64,000 nt of DNA from Chitinimonas prasina (GCF_030160395.1 NZ_BSOG01000001.1:28117-92116); one strand, 5' to 3'. Counted from the first letter of the stretch, positions 30,671 through 40,520 are shown. Program-made: numbers and translations. Notes: generated by a model from the sequence alone, not told the origin.

Positions 30671-32330
30671 GGGCACGCTCCTTTTGGTAGATGCGGGACT
30701 TGAAGGGTTCCATGCCCACCCGGTCAAACACGTCAAGGAAGCGCTCATCGCCTTGGCGGTGCTCCACAAAGACCTCGATGATCTGCCTTACCACACCCGG
30801 TACATCATCCTGGGCGAAGCTGGGGCCAATCACCTTGCCCAGGCTGGCATCGTGCCCCTGACGGCCACCCAGCGACACCTGATACCACTCCGAGCCGCTC
30901 TTATCCACGCCCAGGATGCCGATATGGCCCACATGGTGGTGGCCGCAGGAGTTCATGCAGCCTGAGATATTCAGATCGATTTCACCCAGGTCGAACAGGT
31001 AATCCTGGTCGGCAAATACCTGCTGTATGCCCTCTGCGATGGGTATGGACTTGGCGTTGGCCAGATCGCAGAAATCGCCACCGGGGCAGCAGACGATATC
31101 GGTGATCAAGCCGATATTGGGGGTGGCGAAGCCCAGTTGCTTGGCGGCTTCCCACACGGCCGGCAGGTCGGCCTGCTGCACATCGGCCAGTATCAGGTTC
31201 TGCTCGTGGCTTACCCGTATCTCGCCGAACGAATAGCGGTCTGCCAGCTCTGCCACGCCATCCAGCTGCGCATCGGTCGCATCACCCGGCGCCACACCGG
31301 TGGCCTTGAGCGATAGCGTCACCGCCGCATAGCCAGGCTGCTTGTGTTTGAATACATTCCGCTCCACCCAACGGGCAAAGGCTTTGTTCTCGCTACGCAG
31401 GCGGGCAAAGCCTTTGTCCTCGGCCGGCAGGGTCTGGTAGGCCGGCGTAGTGAAAAAGGCAGCCACCCGGTCTATCTCGGCCTGGGTCAGGGTCATGGGG
31501 CCATCCTTCAGATGGCTCCACTCGGCTTCCACCTTGGCGGCAAATGCCTCGGGCGTCATGGCCTTGACCAGTATCTTGATACGGGCCTTGTACTTGTTGT
31601 CGCGGCGGCCATAGCGGTTATAGACCCGCAGCACGGCATCCAGATAGCTCAACAAATGCAGGCTGGGCAGGAACTCCCGTATCACGGCGCCCACCATGGG
31701 GGTGCGGCCCAGGCCACCGCCCACGATCACCTTGAAACCAACCTCGCCCGCTGCGTTACGCACCACATGCACACCTATGTCGTGCACCCAGGTCGCCGCC
31801 CTGTCCTCAACCGAGCCACATACTGCAATCTTGAACTTGCGCGGCAGGTGGGCGAACTCGGGATGGAAAGTGGACCACTGTCTTATCAGCTCGCACCATG
31901 GGCGCGGATCGATGATCTCGTCGTGCGCCACGCCGGCAAACTGGTCTGTCGTGGTATTGCGTACACAATTGCCCGAGGTCTGCACGGCATGCATCTGTAC
32001 CTTGGCGAGGTCAGCCAGGATATCGGGCACGTCTTCCAGCTTGGGCCAGTTGTACTGGATATTCTGCCGGGTGGTGAAATGGCCGTAGCCGCGATCGTAC
32101 TTACGGGCGATCTCTGCCAGCGCGCGCACCTGGTCGCTGCGCAGATGGCCATAGGGCACAGCCACCCGCAACATGGGCGCATGGCGCTGTATATAGAGCC
32201 CGTTCTGCAGGCGCAGGGGACGGAACTCCTCGCCTGTCAGCTCGCCGGCCAGGAAGCGGCGGGTCTGATCGCGAAACTGATCAACACGCTGGTCAACAAT
32301 CTGCTGATCGTAGTCGTCGTAGATATACAT
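30663..32330 (-). CDS. cysI: Sulfite reductase hemoprotein (nitrite/sulfite reductase family)
   Basis: The 555-residue siroheme/[4Fe-4S] enzyme reduces sulfite to sulfide. Ferredoxin-like half domains (about 40-110 and 330-400) alternate with two catalytic halves. Substrate-side arginines/lysines lie in FTTRQNIQYNW and TSGNCVRNTT, and the cluster cysteines in CCPGGDFC and CMNSCGHH. The organisation cysI-DUF934-SUMT, without a cysJ flavoprotein, suggests ferredoxin or another donor. It starts at 32330 with a weak AGGTGG ribosome site. Confidence 0.93.
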   Translation of the reverse strand: MYIYDDYDQQIVDQRVDQFRDQTRRFLAGELTGEEFRPLRLQNGLYIQRHAPMLRVAVPYGHLRSDQVRALAEIARKYDRGYGHFTTRQNIQYNWPKLEDVPDILADLAKVQMHAVQTSGNCVRNTTTDQFAGVAHDEIIDPRPWCELIRQWSTFHPEFAHLPRKFKIAVCGSVEDRAATWVHDIGVHVVRNAAGEVGFKVIVGGGLGRTPMVGAVIREFLPSLHLLSYLDAVLRVYNRYGRRDNKYKARIKILVKAMTPEAFAAKVEAEWSHLKDGPMTLTQAEIDRVAAFFTTPAYQTLPAEDKGFARLRSENKAFARWVERNVFKHKQPGYAAVTLSLKATGVAPGDATDAQLDGVAELADRYSFGEIRVSHEQNLILADVQQADLPAVWEAAKQLGFATPNIGLITDIVCCPGGDFCDLANAKSIPIAEGIQQVFADQDYLFDLGEIDLNISGCMNSCGHHHVGHIGILGVDKSGSEWYQVSLGGRQGHDASLGKVIGPSFAQDDVPGVVRQIIEVFVEHRQGDERFLDVFDRVGMEPFKSRIYQKERAHG

Positions 32331-32601
32331 GTCGGGAAGCCACCTATGCGGAGCATTGCAGAATAACAGGACAGCCTTATGCGAATAACGAACGTTTACA
32401 TCTATTCATATCGCACGACCTGCATATAAATAAGGGCCGGTTTCCGTCACCTTGCTGCGGCAAGGGTTTCCCCCACTCGCCTAGCGATGGAAATACTGTG
32501 CAAGAACAGAAAGCCCGGTCGGGTTTATAATCGAGCGTTTACGTTATTTCCCCTGGCATGGCGGCAGTGATCCTGCCGCCATGCCGCAGCCTGAGACCAC
32601 C
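32331..32601. promoter_or_regulatory. Divergent promoter region between cysI and pepN
   Basis: About 270 AT-richer bases. A palindrome TTATGCGAATAA (32378-32389) about 50 bases upstream of cysI resembles part of a CysB-type AT-rich site. On the + strand a perfect -10 (TATAAT, 32526-32531) lies 71 bases before the pepN start; no good -35 is seen. Both assignments are inferred. Confidence 0.4.
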
Positions 32602-35250
32602 ATGGCCAAACTCGACGCAACGACTCCCCAGCCCATCCAACTGAAGGATTACACCCCGCCCAGCTTCCTGATCGACAAGGTCGACCTGACCTTTGATCTG
32701 GAAGAGGACCATACCCGTGTAACCTCGCGCCTGGTGCTGCACCGTAATCCGGCCCACCCCGACGCCCGCGCTGCACTCCAGCTCGATGGCCGCGAGCTGG
32801 AGCTGGAATCGGTCAAGCTCGATGGTGAACTGCTGGACAGCAGCCGCTATGAGCTGGATGCCGAATCGCTGTCGATTGCCGCCATGCCGGACAACGCCAT
32901 CCTCGAGATCGTGACCGTCATTCACCCCGAGACCAATACCAGCCTCAACGGCCTGTATCGCTCGGGCGCCAATTTCTACAGCCAATGCGAGGCCGAGGGC
33001 TTCCGCAAGATCACCTACTACCTGGATCGCCCCGATGTGATGGCGCGCTTCAGCACCACCATCGTGGCCGACAAGCAGAAGTGGCCGGTGCTGCTGTCCA
33101 ACGGCAACAAGGTGGGCGAAGGCATGCTGGACCGCAACCGCCACTGGGTAAAGTGGGTAGACCCGTTCAAGAAACCGGCCTATCTGTTCGCCCTGGTCGC
33201 CGGCAAGCTGTCGCTGCTGGCCGATCGCTACACCACCACCTCGGGCCGCGAAGTGGCGCTGGAAATCTGGGTTGAGCCTGCCGACCTCGACAAGTGCGCG
33301 CACGCCATGAGTTCGGTCAAGAAATCCATGCAGTGGGACGAGCAGCGCTATGGCCTGGAATACGATCTCGACACCTATATGATCGTCGCCGTCGGCGACT
33401 TCAATATGGGTGCCATGGAGAACAAGGGCCTCAACATCTTCAATACCAAATATGTGCTGGCCCGCGCCGACACCGCCACCGATGTGGATTTCGATGGTAT
33501 TGAAGCCGTGATTGCCCACGAGTACTTCCACAACTGGACCGGCAACCGCGTCACCTGCCGCGACTGGTTCCAGCTGTCGCTGAAGGAAGGCCTCACCGTC
33601 TTCCGCGACCAGGAGTTTTCGGCCGACATGGGCAGCGCCGAAGTCTGCCGCATTGATGCCGTGCGTACCCTGCGCACCCATCAGTTTGCCGAGGATGCTG
33701 GCCCCATGGCCCACCCCATCCGGCCCGAGAGCTATATCGAGATCAATAATTTCTACACCGTGACGGTGTACGAAAAAGGCGCCGAAGTGGTGCGCATGTA
33801 CCAGACCCTGCTGGGCCGCGATGGCTTCCGCAAAGGCATGGACCTCTACTTCAAGCGCCATGACGGCCAGGCCGTCACCTGCGACGACTTCCGCGCCGCC
33901 ATGGCCGATGCCAACGACTACGACCTGGGCCAGTTTGCCCGCTGGTACTCGCAGGCCGGCACGCCAGTACTGCGTGTGCGCGGCCAATACGACGCTGCCG
34001 CGCAAACCTATACCTTGGAAGTCAGCCAGAGCTGCCCGGCCACGCCAGGTCAGGCCGAAAAGCTGCCTTTCCACATCCCGCTGACACTCGGCCTAGTCGG
34101 CCCCGATGGCGCCGACCTGCCCTTGCAACTGGCCGGCGAAGCCGAGGCCGTTGCCGGTAGCCGCGTGCTGTCGGTGAAGGAGGCCAGCCAGACCTTCCAT
34201 TTCATCAATGTCGCGGTGGAACCCGTTCCGTCCTTGCTGCGCAATTTCTCGGCCCCGGTGAAGCTGGACTTCCCCTACAGCCGGCCGCAACTGGTGCACC
34301 TGCTGGCCCACGACAGCGATGCCTTCTGCCGTTGGGAAGCCGGCCAGACCCTGATGCTGCAAGACCTGCAAGGTTTGATCGATGCGGCCCGCAGCGGTGG
34401 TGAACTGGAGCTGAAGGACGATTTCGTGGCCGCCATGCGCCGCGTGCTGGCCGACGAAAGCCTGGACCCGGCCCTGGTCGCCCTGATGCTGACCCTGCCC
34501 GCCGAAACCTATCTGGCCGACCAGCAGGACGAGATCGACCCCGACGCCATCCGCGCTGGCCGCGAAGCCATGAAGCTGGGCCTGGCCCGTGCGCTACGCA
34601 GCGAGTTCAAGGCGGCCTACACCCGCATGCTCGATAGCGGCGCCTACCAGTACGAAGCCACCGCAGTGGCCCGCCGCTCGCTCAAGAACATCGCCCTGGC
34701 GTATCTGTCCGAGCTGGACGAAAGCGGCCTGATGGAACTGGCCGAACGCCAGTTTGCCGAGGCCAACAACATGACCGATGCCCAGGCTGCCCTCGCCTGC
34801 CTGGTGAACTGGCCTGAAGGCGATGCCGCCCTGGCCAGCTTTGCCAGCAAGTGGGCCGATGAAGCGCTGGTGATGGACAAGTGGTTCACCCTGCAAGCCA
34901 GCAGTCGTCGGCTGGGCGTGGTGGCCAAGATCAAGGCGCTGATGCAGCACCCGGCATTTGCCCTGACCAACCCCAACAAGGTACGTTCTTTGATCGGCAC
35001 CTTTGTGCACAACAATCTGGCGGGTTTCCATGCCATCGATGGCAGCGGTTATGAATTTGCCGCCGACACCCTGTTGGCCGTGGACAAGCTCAACCCGCAG
35101 GTTGCAGCCCGACTGGCAGGCAGCTTCAACCGCTGGAAGAAACTGGAGCCGGTGCGCCGCGCCCATATGCGTGCCGCACTCGAGCGGGTGGCTGCCCATG
35201 CCGGGCTGTCACGCGATGTGTATGAGATTGTTTCGAAGAACCTGATGTAA
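32602..35250 (+). CDS. pepN: Aminopeptidase N
   Basis: The 882-residue zinc exopeptidase removes N-terminal residues from peptides in the cytoplasm. The exopeptidase motif GAMENKGLNIFN and the zinc site HEYFHNW with the downstream glutamate in SLKEGLTVFRD are intact. It has the four-domain M1 layout of E. coli PepN and the expected length. The ATG at 32602 precedes the conserved DYTPPSFLIDKVDLTFDLE region by about 13 residues; another ATG at 32581 would add 7 residues and cannot be excluded. It is monocistronic. Confidence 0.95.
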   Translation: MAKLDATTPQPIQLKDYTPPSFLIDKVDLTFDLEEDHTRVTSRLVLHRNPAHPDARAALQLDGRELELESVKLDGELLDSSRYELDAESLSIAAMPDNAILEIVTVIHPETNTSLNGLYRSGANFYSQCEAEGFRKITYYLDRPDVMARFSTTIVADKQKWPVLLSNGNKVGEGMLDRNRHWVKWVDPFKKPAYLFALVAGKLSLLADRYTTTSGREVALEIWVEPADLDKCAHAMSSVKKSMQWDEQRYGLEYDLDTYMIVAVGDFNMGAMENKGLNIFNTKYVLARADTATDVDFDGIEAVIAHEYFHNWTGNRVTCRDWFQLSLKEGLTVFRDQEFSADMGSAEVCRIDAVRTLRTHQFAEDAGPMAHPIRPESYIEINNFYTVTVYEKGAEVVRMYQTLLGRDGFRKGMDLYFKRHDGQAVTCDDFRAAMADANDYDLGQFARWYSQAGTPVLRVRGQYDAAAQTYTLEVSQSCPATPGQAEKLPFHIPLTLGLVGPDGADLPLQLAGEAEAVAGSRVLSVKEASQTFHFINVAVEPVPSLLRNFSAPVKLDFPYSRPQLVHLLAHDSDAFCRWEAGQTLMLQDLQGLIDAARSGGELELKDDFVAAMRRVLADESLDPALVALMLTLPAETYLADQQDEIDPDAIRAGREAMKLGLARALRSEFKAAYTRMLDSGAYQYEATAVARRSLKNIALAYLSELDESGLMELAERQFAEANNMTDAQAALACLVNWPEGDAALASFASKWADEALVMDKWFTLQASSRRLGVVAKIKALMQHPAFALTNPNKVRSLIGTFVHNNLAGFHAIDGSGYEFAADTLLAVDKLNPQVAARLAGSFNRWKKLEPVRRAHMRAALERVAAHAGLSRDVYEIVSKNLM

Positions 35251-35259
35251 GGCATGATG

Positions 35260-35294
35260 AATGGGGGGGTGCAATCAAGCGCCCCCCATTTGTT
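35260..35294 (+). terminator. Terminator of pepN
   Basis: AATGGGGGG (35260-35268) pairs with CCCCCCATT (35282-35290), followed by a short T-containing tail, 9 bases after the pepN stop. Confidence 0.7.
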
Positions 35295-35434
35295 GGCAGG
35301 GTGCCGGCCGCCTGCCTGACGAATAAATACACCAGCAAGGCCAGCCCGCGCTTGCCCTGCAAGCCTGCTGTGGTCTAGTGTTCAAGCGATTCCCCTTATA
35401 AAGGGCGGCTTAGCGCCGCCAACAGGAAGGCAGC

Positions 35435-35869
35435 ATGCAAACCCCGATATTGCTGGTTGAAGACAACCCGGATGACGAAGCGCTGACCATACGGGCCTTC
35501 GGCAAGAACGGCATACAGAATCCCATCGTGGTGGCGCGCGACGGCCAGGAGGCCATCGACTATCTGTATGGCCAGGGCAGCCATACCGGACGCGATGTCA
35601 GTGAACTACCGGTGCTGATACTGCTGGATATCAAGCTCCCCAAGCTCAACGGCATCGAGGTGCTGCGCCAGATACGCAGCAATGAGTCCACCCGCCTGAT
35701 CCCGGTGGTGGTGCTGACCACCTCCAAGGAAGAAGACGACCTGGTCAAGAGCTACAGCCTGGGGGCCAACAGCTATATCCGTAAGCCGGTTGATTTCATG
35801 CAATTCATGGAAGTCGTCAAACAGGTAGGCATCTACTGGTTGATGCTGAACGAGCCGGTGCAGGGGTAA
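35435..35869 (+). CDS. Single-domain response regulator (Rcp1-like)
   Basis: A 144-residue stand-alone receiver with acidic pocket ED..DD, phospho-acceptor D65 in LILLDIKLP, Thr in VVLTTSKE and Lys in YIRKPVDF. The long insertion before D65 and the LDIKLPKLNG motif are typical of receivers paired with phytochrome-like or hybrid kinases. It lies 6 bases before the REC-PAS-GGDEF-EAL gene and is probably co-transcribed and functionally coupled with it. No histidine kinase is adjacent. Confidence 0.93.
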   Translation: MQTPILLVEDNPDDEALTIRAFGKNGIQNPIVVARDGQEAIDYLYGQGSHTGRDVSELPVLILLDIKLPKLNGIEVLRQIRSNESTRLIPVVVLTTSKEEDDLVKSYSLGANSYIRKPVDFMQFMEVVKQVGIYWLMLNEPVQG

Positions 35870-35875
35870 ACGCTG

Positions 35876-38011
35876 TTGATCCACATGGACGAACCCAACC
35901 TGCTGGATAAAACCCTCTCGGTGCTGGTCGTCGATGATTCGGAAGACGACGCACTGCTGAATGTGCTCGCCTTGCGCCGCCAGGGATTTACCGTCAACTA
36001 CCAACGGGTGGATACGCCGGAAGATATGCGTGCCGCCCTGGACAGGGGTAATTGGGACCTGGTCCTGTCCGATTACTCCATGCCACAGTTTTCTGCCCAG
36101 GAAGCCCTCAAGGTCTTCCGTGAGCATGGCCAAATCATCCCCTTTATCGTCGTCACCGGCACCATAGGCGAGGAATCCGCCGTGGCCATGATGAAGGCCG
36201 GCGTCAACGACTTCATCCTCAAGACCCACCTGAAGCGGCTGGCCAGCGTGGTGGAGCGTGAACTGCGCGAGACCGGCAACCGCCGCGCCAAGCGCCAGGC
36301 TGAACTGGCCCTGCGCGAGAGCCAGGAGCGCTATGAACTGGCCATACGCGGCGCCAACGATGGCCTGTGGGACTGGAATATCCGCGAGGACAGCATCTAT
36401 TTCTCGCCACGCTGGAAAGCCATGCTGGGCTATGACGAAGCCGAGCTGCTGGACCCGGTGCCCGAGACCTGGCTGGCGCTGACCCACCCAGACGAGAGCG
36501 AAGGTCTGCGCCTGCAGCTGATACAGCATCTGAAAGGCGAAACGCCACACTTTGAGGCCGAGCATCGTATGCGCCACAAGGACGGCAGCTGGCGCTGGAT
36601 GCTGACCCGTGGCATGGCCATGATAGACCCCGATACCGGGCTGGCATTTCGCATGGCCGGTTCGCTGACCGACATCACAGAGCGCAAGCGGGCCGAAGAG
36701 CAGATGCTGTACGACGCCCTGCACGACAGCCTCACCGGCCTGGCCAACCGGGCCATGTTTACCGATTTCCTGGGCTTTTCGCTGGGCCACGCCACGCGCG
36801 ACCCCGATTATCTCTGCGCCGTGCTCTGCCTTAACCTGGAGCGCTTCCGTTATATCAATGACAGCTTTGGCCACGCCACCGGCGACCGCATCCTGCGCGT
36901 CACCGCCGAGCGCCTGGGCCAGGTGCAACGGCCAGGCGACGTTGTGGCACGCTTTGGTGGCGATGAATTCGCCATCCTGCTCGATGCCATCGAGGATCCC
37001 TCCGAGGCGCTCCGCTTTACCGAGGCCATGCTGACCGAGCTGGCCAAGCCCATAGACCTGGAAGGCCACGAGGTCTATCCCGGCGCCCGTGTGGGCATCG
37101 CCCTCTCGTCGGGTGGTTACTCGCACCCCGAGGAGATGATACGGGACGCAGATACGGCCATGCACCGCGCCAAACAGCGCGGTCGTGGCAAGCTGGAGGT
37201 GTTTGACCGTGCCATGCAGGGCACCATGCTGCGCGCCCTCAAGATGGAACAGGAAATGCGCCGTGCCCTGGCGGCGCAAGAGTTCCTGCCCTACTTCCAA
37301 CCCATCGTCGATCTCAACACCGGCAGTATTGCGGCGTTTGAGGCCTTGGTGCGCTGGCGCCAGCCTGATGGCCGGCTGGTCAGCCCGGCCGAGTTCATTC
37401 CCCTGTCGGAGGAAATCGGCCTGATTAACGAAATCGGCCGGCAGATGCTGGAAACCTCGGCCCTGCAGGTGGCCGAATGGCAGCAGGCCTTCCCTGACCT
37501 GATGCTGCGGGTCAGTGTCAACCTGTCGGTCAAGCAGTTCAATCAGCCCAATCTGGTTGAGCAGATCGATTTCGCCATCAGCAATGCAGGGATAGAGGCT
37601 GGCAGGCTGGAGCTGGAGATTACCGAGAGCATACTGATGGACAATACCGATGCCACCATAGGCATGCTGGAAGCCATCCGTGCGCGCGGCATACAGATAC
37701 TGATGGATGACTTCGGTACCGGCTATTCCTCACTGTCCTATCTGCACCGCTTCCCTTCCAATGTACTGAAGATAGATGGCTCCTTTGTACGCCAGATCAC
37801 TGGTGACCATTTCAGCCGCGAAATCGTACGCGCCATTGTGCTGCTGGCCCGTAACCTGGGCATGGCGGTGATAGCCGAAGGCGTGGAGACTGCCGAACAA
37901 CTGGCTGCCCTGAGAGAGATGGCTTGTGATTTCGCCCAGGGTTATTACTTTGCCAAACCCCTGCCGGCCGCCGATGCCACTGCCTTGATTGCCCAGCGCA
38001 GGCAATGGTAG
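35876..38011 (+). CDS. REC-PAS-GGDEF-EAL c-di-GMP signalling protein
   Basis: The 711-residue protein has a receiver (about 14-130, phospho-acceptor D66), a PAS/PAC sensor (about 145-275, ending ITERKRAEEQ), a GGDEF domain (about 280-440, motif RFGGDEFAILL intact) and an EAL domain (about 460-705, motif FEALVRW with EITES and DDFGTGYSS). Both c-di-GMP synthesis and breakdown motifs look active, so phosphorylation and PAS input may decide the net output. TTG at 35876 has an AGGGG site 9 bases upstream; ATG at 35885 is the alternative. It ends just before a repeat-derived hairpin. Confidence 0.94.
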   Translation: MIHMDEPNLLDKTLSVLVVDDSEDDALLNVLALRRQGFTVNYQRVDTPEDMRAALDRGNWDLVLSDYSMPQFSAQEALKVFREHGQIIPFIVVTGTIGEESAVAMMKAGVNDFILKTHLKRLASVVERELRETGNRRAKRQAELALRESQERYELAIRGANDGLWDWNIREDSIYFSPRWKAMLGYDEAELLDPVPETWLALTHPDESEGLRLQLIQHLKGETPHFEAEHRMRHKDGSWRWMLTRGMAMIDPDTGLAFRMAGSLTDITERKRAEEQMLYDALHDSLTGLANRAMFTDFLGFSLGHATRDPDYLCAVLCLNLERFRYINDSFGHATGDRILRVTAERLGQVQRPGDVVARFGGDEFAILLDAIEDPSEALRFTEAMLTELAKPIDLEGHEVYPGARVGIALSSGGYSHPEEMIRDADTAMHRAKQRGRGKLEVFDRAMQGTMLRALKMEQEMRRALAAQEFLPYFQPIVDLNTGSIAAFEALVRWRQPDGRLVSPAEFIPLSEEIGLINEIGRQMLETSALQVAEWQQAFPDLMLRVSVNLSVKQFNQPNLVEQIDFAISNAGIEAGRLELEITESILMDNTDATIGMLEAIRARGIQILMDDFGTGYSSLSYLHRFPSNVLKIDGSFVRQITGDHFSREIVRAIVLLARNLGMAVIAEGVETAEQLAALREMACDFAQGYYFAKPLPAADATALIAQRRQW

Positions 38012-38020
38012 TTGGCAGTA

Positions 38021-38072
38021 CTAAGAGCCTGTTCAAAGACAAACAGCCCTGCAATGCAGGGCTGTTTGTCTT
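38021..38072 (+). terminator. Repeat-derived terminator-like hairpin after the GGDEF-EAL gene
   Basis: CTAAGAGCCTGTTCAAAG (38021-38038) equals the end of the dispersed repeat. It then runs into a strong palindrome with arms AAGACAAACAGCCCTGC and GCAGGGCTGTTTGTCTT (38036-38072). The hairpin may terminate the + strand gene and also the convergent - strand gene. Confidence 0.65.
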
Positions 38073-38098
38073 GGTACTGCGTACCATGGGCTCACCGC

Positions 38099-38521
38099 TC
38101 AATAGGCAATACGGTACTGGCGATAGATAAAACCCAGCAGCCAGGCCGGCCCCACCAGCAGGAACTTGATGTCCTCGAAAAATGAAGGCTTCTTCCCCTC
38201 TACCTTGTGGCCGATGAACTGGCCTATCCAGGCCAGCACGAAGATGGTGAGACTGACTTCCAGCACAAAGGGCAGGCGTGACAGCAACAACAGCATGCTG
38301 CCCGCCACCAGAAACATGCCCAGGGCAATGGCGGGCGACAGGCGCAGGTAGTAGGTCAGCGCCAGCAGACTGAAACCTATGGCCAGCCACGGGGTTACCG
38401 CCCACAGCAGGCCCAGCAGGCTGAAAGTGATCAGCGGCACACACACCCAGTGCACGCGCTTGTTGAAGGGGTGCTGATGGCTCTCGCCATAACGGTCGAA
38501 CAACTGGTCTATGGCGCTCAT
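38099..38521 (-). CDS. Mpo1/DUF962-family membrane protein
   Basis: The 140-residue protein matches the Mpo1-like (DUF962, YGL010w) family: the N-terminal HPFNKRVHWVCVP has the conserved histidines, four hydrophobic helices follow, and the C-terminal IGQFIGHKVEGKKPSFFED holds the second histidine motif. The yeast relative is an Fe-dependent dioxygenase of 2-hydroxy fatty acids, so a lipid role is possible. The ATG at 38521 has an AGGAGG ribosome site; the longer frame is not supported. Confidence 0.86.
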   Translation of the reverse strand: MSAIDQLFDRYGESHQHPFNKRVHWVCVPLITFSLLGLLWAVTPWLAIGFSLLALTYYLRLSPAIALGMFLVAGSMLLLLSRLPFVLEVSLTIFVLAWIGQFIGHKVEGKKPSFFEDIKFLLVGPAWLLGFIYRQYRIAY

Positions 38522-38590
38522 GGGCTGCCTCCTCTTGGTATGAAGACACAATGTAGCGCGCCAGCCCATGGTCGGGCTTGAACGATTCTG

Positions 38591-39322
38591 CTACGCCGCC
38601 ACGATGGCAACACGACTGAGGGTGGAGGGCACCACCCCGAAAGTGGCATGGAATACCCGGCTCATGTGGGCCAGGTCCGCAAAGCCTGCCGCATGGGCAG
38701 CCGTGGTGAGGTTGCCCCCTCGGCCCAGCTGCGCCACAGCGGCCAGCAGCCGCATCCACAAGACGTAGCGGCGAAAAGGCAGGCCGGTATGCTGGCTGAA
38801 CAGGTGGCTGAAGCGGCTTTGCGACAGTTGCAGTGTGTCGGCCAGGTACTCGGCTGTGAGTTCCCCCTCCTCTGCCAGCAGGGCCAGCGCCTGGGCAATT
38901 CGGCTGTCCAGCACGGGTGCCCGGTCAAACCCAGGCAGCCAGGCATCCTGCCACTGCGCCACCAGGGGCTCACAGGCACTCAGCGCAAGTGGTGCATGCC
39001 AGGCCGCCCGCAAGGCCGCCAGTAGGTCGGCAGGCAGCGCGGCGGGTATCTCGTCCCGGCGCCAATCTGCCAGCGAACGCTGGCCGGGGTCGATAAAAAG
39101 GTGGGCCATCAAGGCGCCATTGGCCGCCAGCCTATGCGGCTGGCCTGGCAGGAACAAGTCCGCCGTGGCCATGCGTGTGCTGCCGTCCGGCAAGGAAAGG
39201 CGGAAGGTGCCTTCCAATGCCAGGCTCAGTTGCAGTGCATGGTGGGCATGCGGCGTGGAATCGCTGTCCACCCCCAGCACCAGCGCCCTGCCCCGCCATA
39301 GATACATGCGTCCCGGTTCCAT
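38591..39322 (-). CDS. AraC-family transcriptional regulator
   Basis: A 243-residue regulator with an N-terminal cupin-like sensor (H25, H27 in PHAHHALQLSLAL; FLPGQPHRL) and a C-terminal pair of helix-turn-helix motifs (about 150-240; TAEYLADTLQLSQSRFSHLF and TTAAHAAGFADLAHMSRVF). The effector and targets cannot be told. It is downstream of nadM-Nudix on the same strand, 23 bases away, and upstream of the Mpo1-like gene. Confidence 0.9.
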   Translation of the reverse strand: MEPGRMYLWRGRALVLGVDSDSTPHAHHALQLSLALEGTFRLSLPDGSTRMATADLFLPGQPHRLAANGALMAHLFIDPGQRSLADWRRDEIPAALPADLLAALRAAWHAPLALSACEPLVAQWQDAWLPGFDRAPVLDSRIAQALALLAEEGELTAEYLADTLQLSQSRFSHLFSQHTGLPFRRYVLWMRLLAAVAQLGRGGNLTTAAHAAGFADLAHMSRVFHATFGVVPSTLSRVAIVAA

Positions 39323-39345
39323 GGCCGCAGTATAGGCAGGGCGCG

Positions 39346-40419
39346 TCAGACCTGTCCCAGGAACCAGTTCACGATATAGAAGTGGTCTTCATACAGTTGC
39401 TCTTCCATCCGATTGAACTCGAACAGCGGCATCCACTTGGCCCTGTCGCTCTCGTCGTCGCCCCTGACCTTGGGCAGCCCCTCCGAGGTTGGCGCCAGTT
39501 CGATCAGGAAGGCATGAGTAATGGTACGTCCCCGCAGGGAGCGCTGAGGATGGTCGAATACCCTGCTGGCGCGGATGGAGCCCGCCAATACCGGTGCTGG
39601 CACCTTGAGCCGGGTTTCTTCCTTGAGCTCCCGTATCACGGCATCCTTGATCCTTTCATCCGGTGTCACAAAGCCGCCAGGCAGCGCCCACAGGCCCTTG
39701 CCCGGCGCAGACCGGCGACGCACCAGCAGCACATGCCCAGAATGGATGACCACCGCATCCACCGTCACGAAGGTAGGTGGATAGGGCGCCGTTGCCCAGC
39801 TCTGCCGATAGCGTTTGACGAACAGGTACTCGCCCTGCAGGTTGGCAAAGGTCTCGCCCGCGCGGAAGGCATTGAGCCAGTTGAATACCGGCGCTGGCAG
39901 CAGTGCCGCGCAGCCCGGCCAGTCGTCGCCCCGGTCTGGATCGAAAAAGGCATGGCGTATGCGCGAGGCATGCACATCGGGCAACTCGGGCGCCTCCACC
40001 CGTTGCCATTGCGGGAACAGATCCAGATACTCGGCATTGCCCTTCTTGGCCCCCCGTGGCGGCCCGACGATGCCGATGCGGAACTGCGCCTGCCGGCTAC
40101 CCACGTCGGAGTTGTCCACAGCGATCACCCGGTCAACCAGGTTCTGCACCTCAGTCAGCCATTGCTGGTCGTTATACATGCGGTCCGAGATACCGACGAC
40201 GAACACCCTGGCCTGCACCTCGTCCGACAAAGACATGCGTATCAACTGCTCGCGGTCATCGACCGTCCACGGATGATTGGGTGTACGCGCCTGCCGGGCC
40301 GAGCCACACAGCACAATCACCTTGTCTGCCAGCTGCAGGGCGTGCTGCAGGGTCCACAGATGGCCATTGTGGAAAGGCTGGAAGCGGCCGATGAAGATCA
40401 GGTAGTCGAATTCACGCAT
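39346..40419 (-). CDS. Bifunctional NMN adenylyltransferase / Nudix hydrolase
   Basis: The 357-residue protein joins a NadM-type nucleotidyltransferase (about 1-185, [10 protein letters not shown] motif, later SRIRHAFF) to a Nudix hydrolase (about 205-345, box [20 protein letters not shown] with catalytic glutamates). In the Nudix box the usual glycine after EEx is arginine (EETRL). Known relatives make NAD from NMN and hydrolyse ADP-ribose. It is downstream of nadA on the same strand but separated by a terminator, so it may have its own promoter. Confidence 0.92.
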   Translation of the reverse strand: MREFDYLIFIGRFQPFHNGHLWTLQHALQLADKVIVLCGSARQARTPNHPWTVDDREQLIRMSLSDEVQARVFVVGISDRMYNDQQWLTEVQNLVDRVIAVDNSDVGSRQAQFRIGIVGPPRGAKKGNAEYLDLFPQWQRVEAPELPDVHASRIRHAFFDPDRGDDWPGCAALLPAPVFNWLNAFRAGETFANLQGEYLFVKRYRQSWATAPYPPTFVTVDAVVIHSGHVLLVRRRSAPGKGLWALPGGFVTPDERIKDAVIRELKEETRLKVPAPVLAGSIRASRVFDHPQRSLRGRTITHAFLIELAPTSEGLPKVRGDDESDRAKWMPLFEFNRMEEQLYEDHFYIVNWFLGQV

Positions 40420-40520
40420 GGTATGTACGCCATTGGTCCTGCCATGACAGCGTTGGGCCGCCTCGCACACCATGGGCTTCGGCCATGGACCAAGCGGCGT
40501 GCGGGCTGGGCGCAACGCAA

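Noticed and set aside
32539-34074. 511-codon open frame on the - strand opposite pepN
   Set aside because: Antisense to the zinc and exopeptidase motifs of pepN; low-complexity translation without homology features.
35606-37300. 564-codon open frame on the - strand opposite the GGDEF-EAL gene
   Set aside because: The opposite strand carries complete REC, PAS, GGDEF and EAL motifs; this frame is a shadow.
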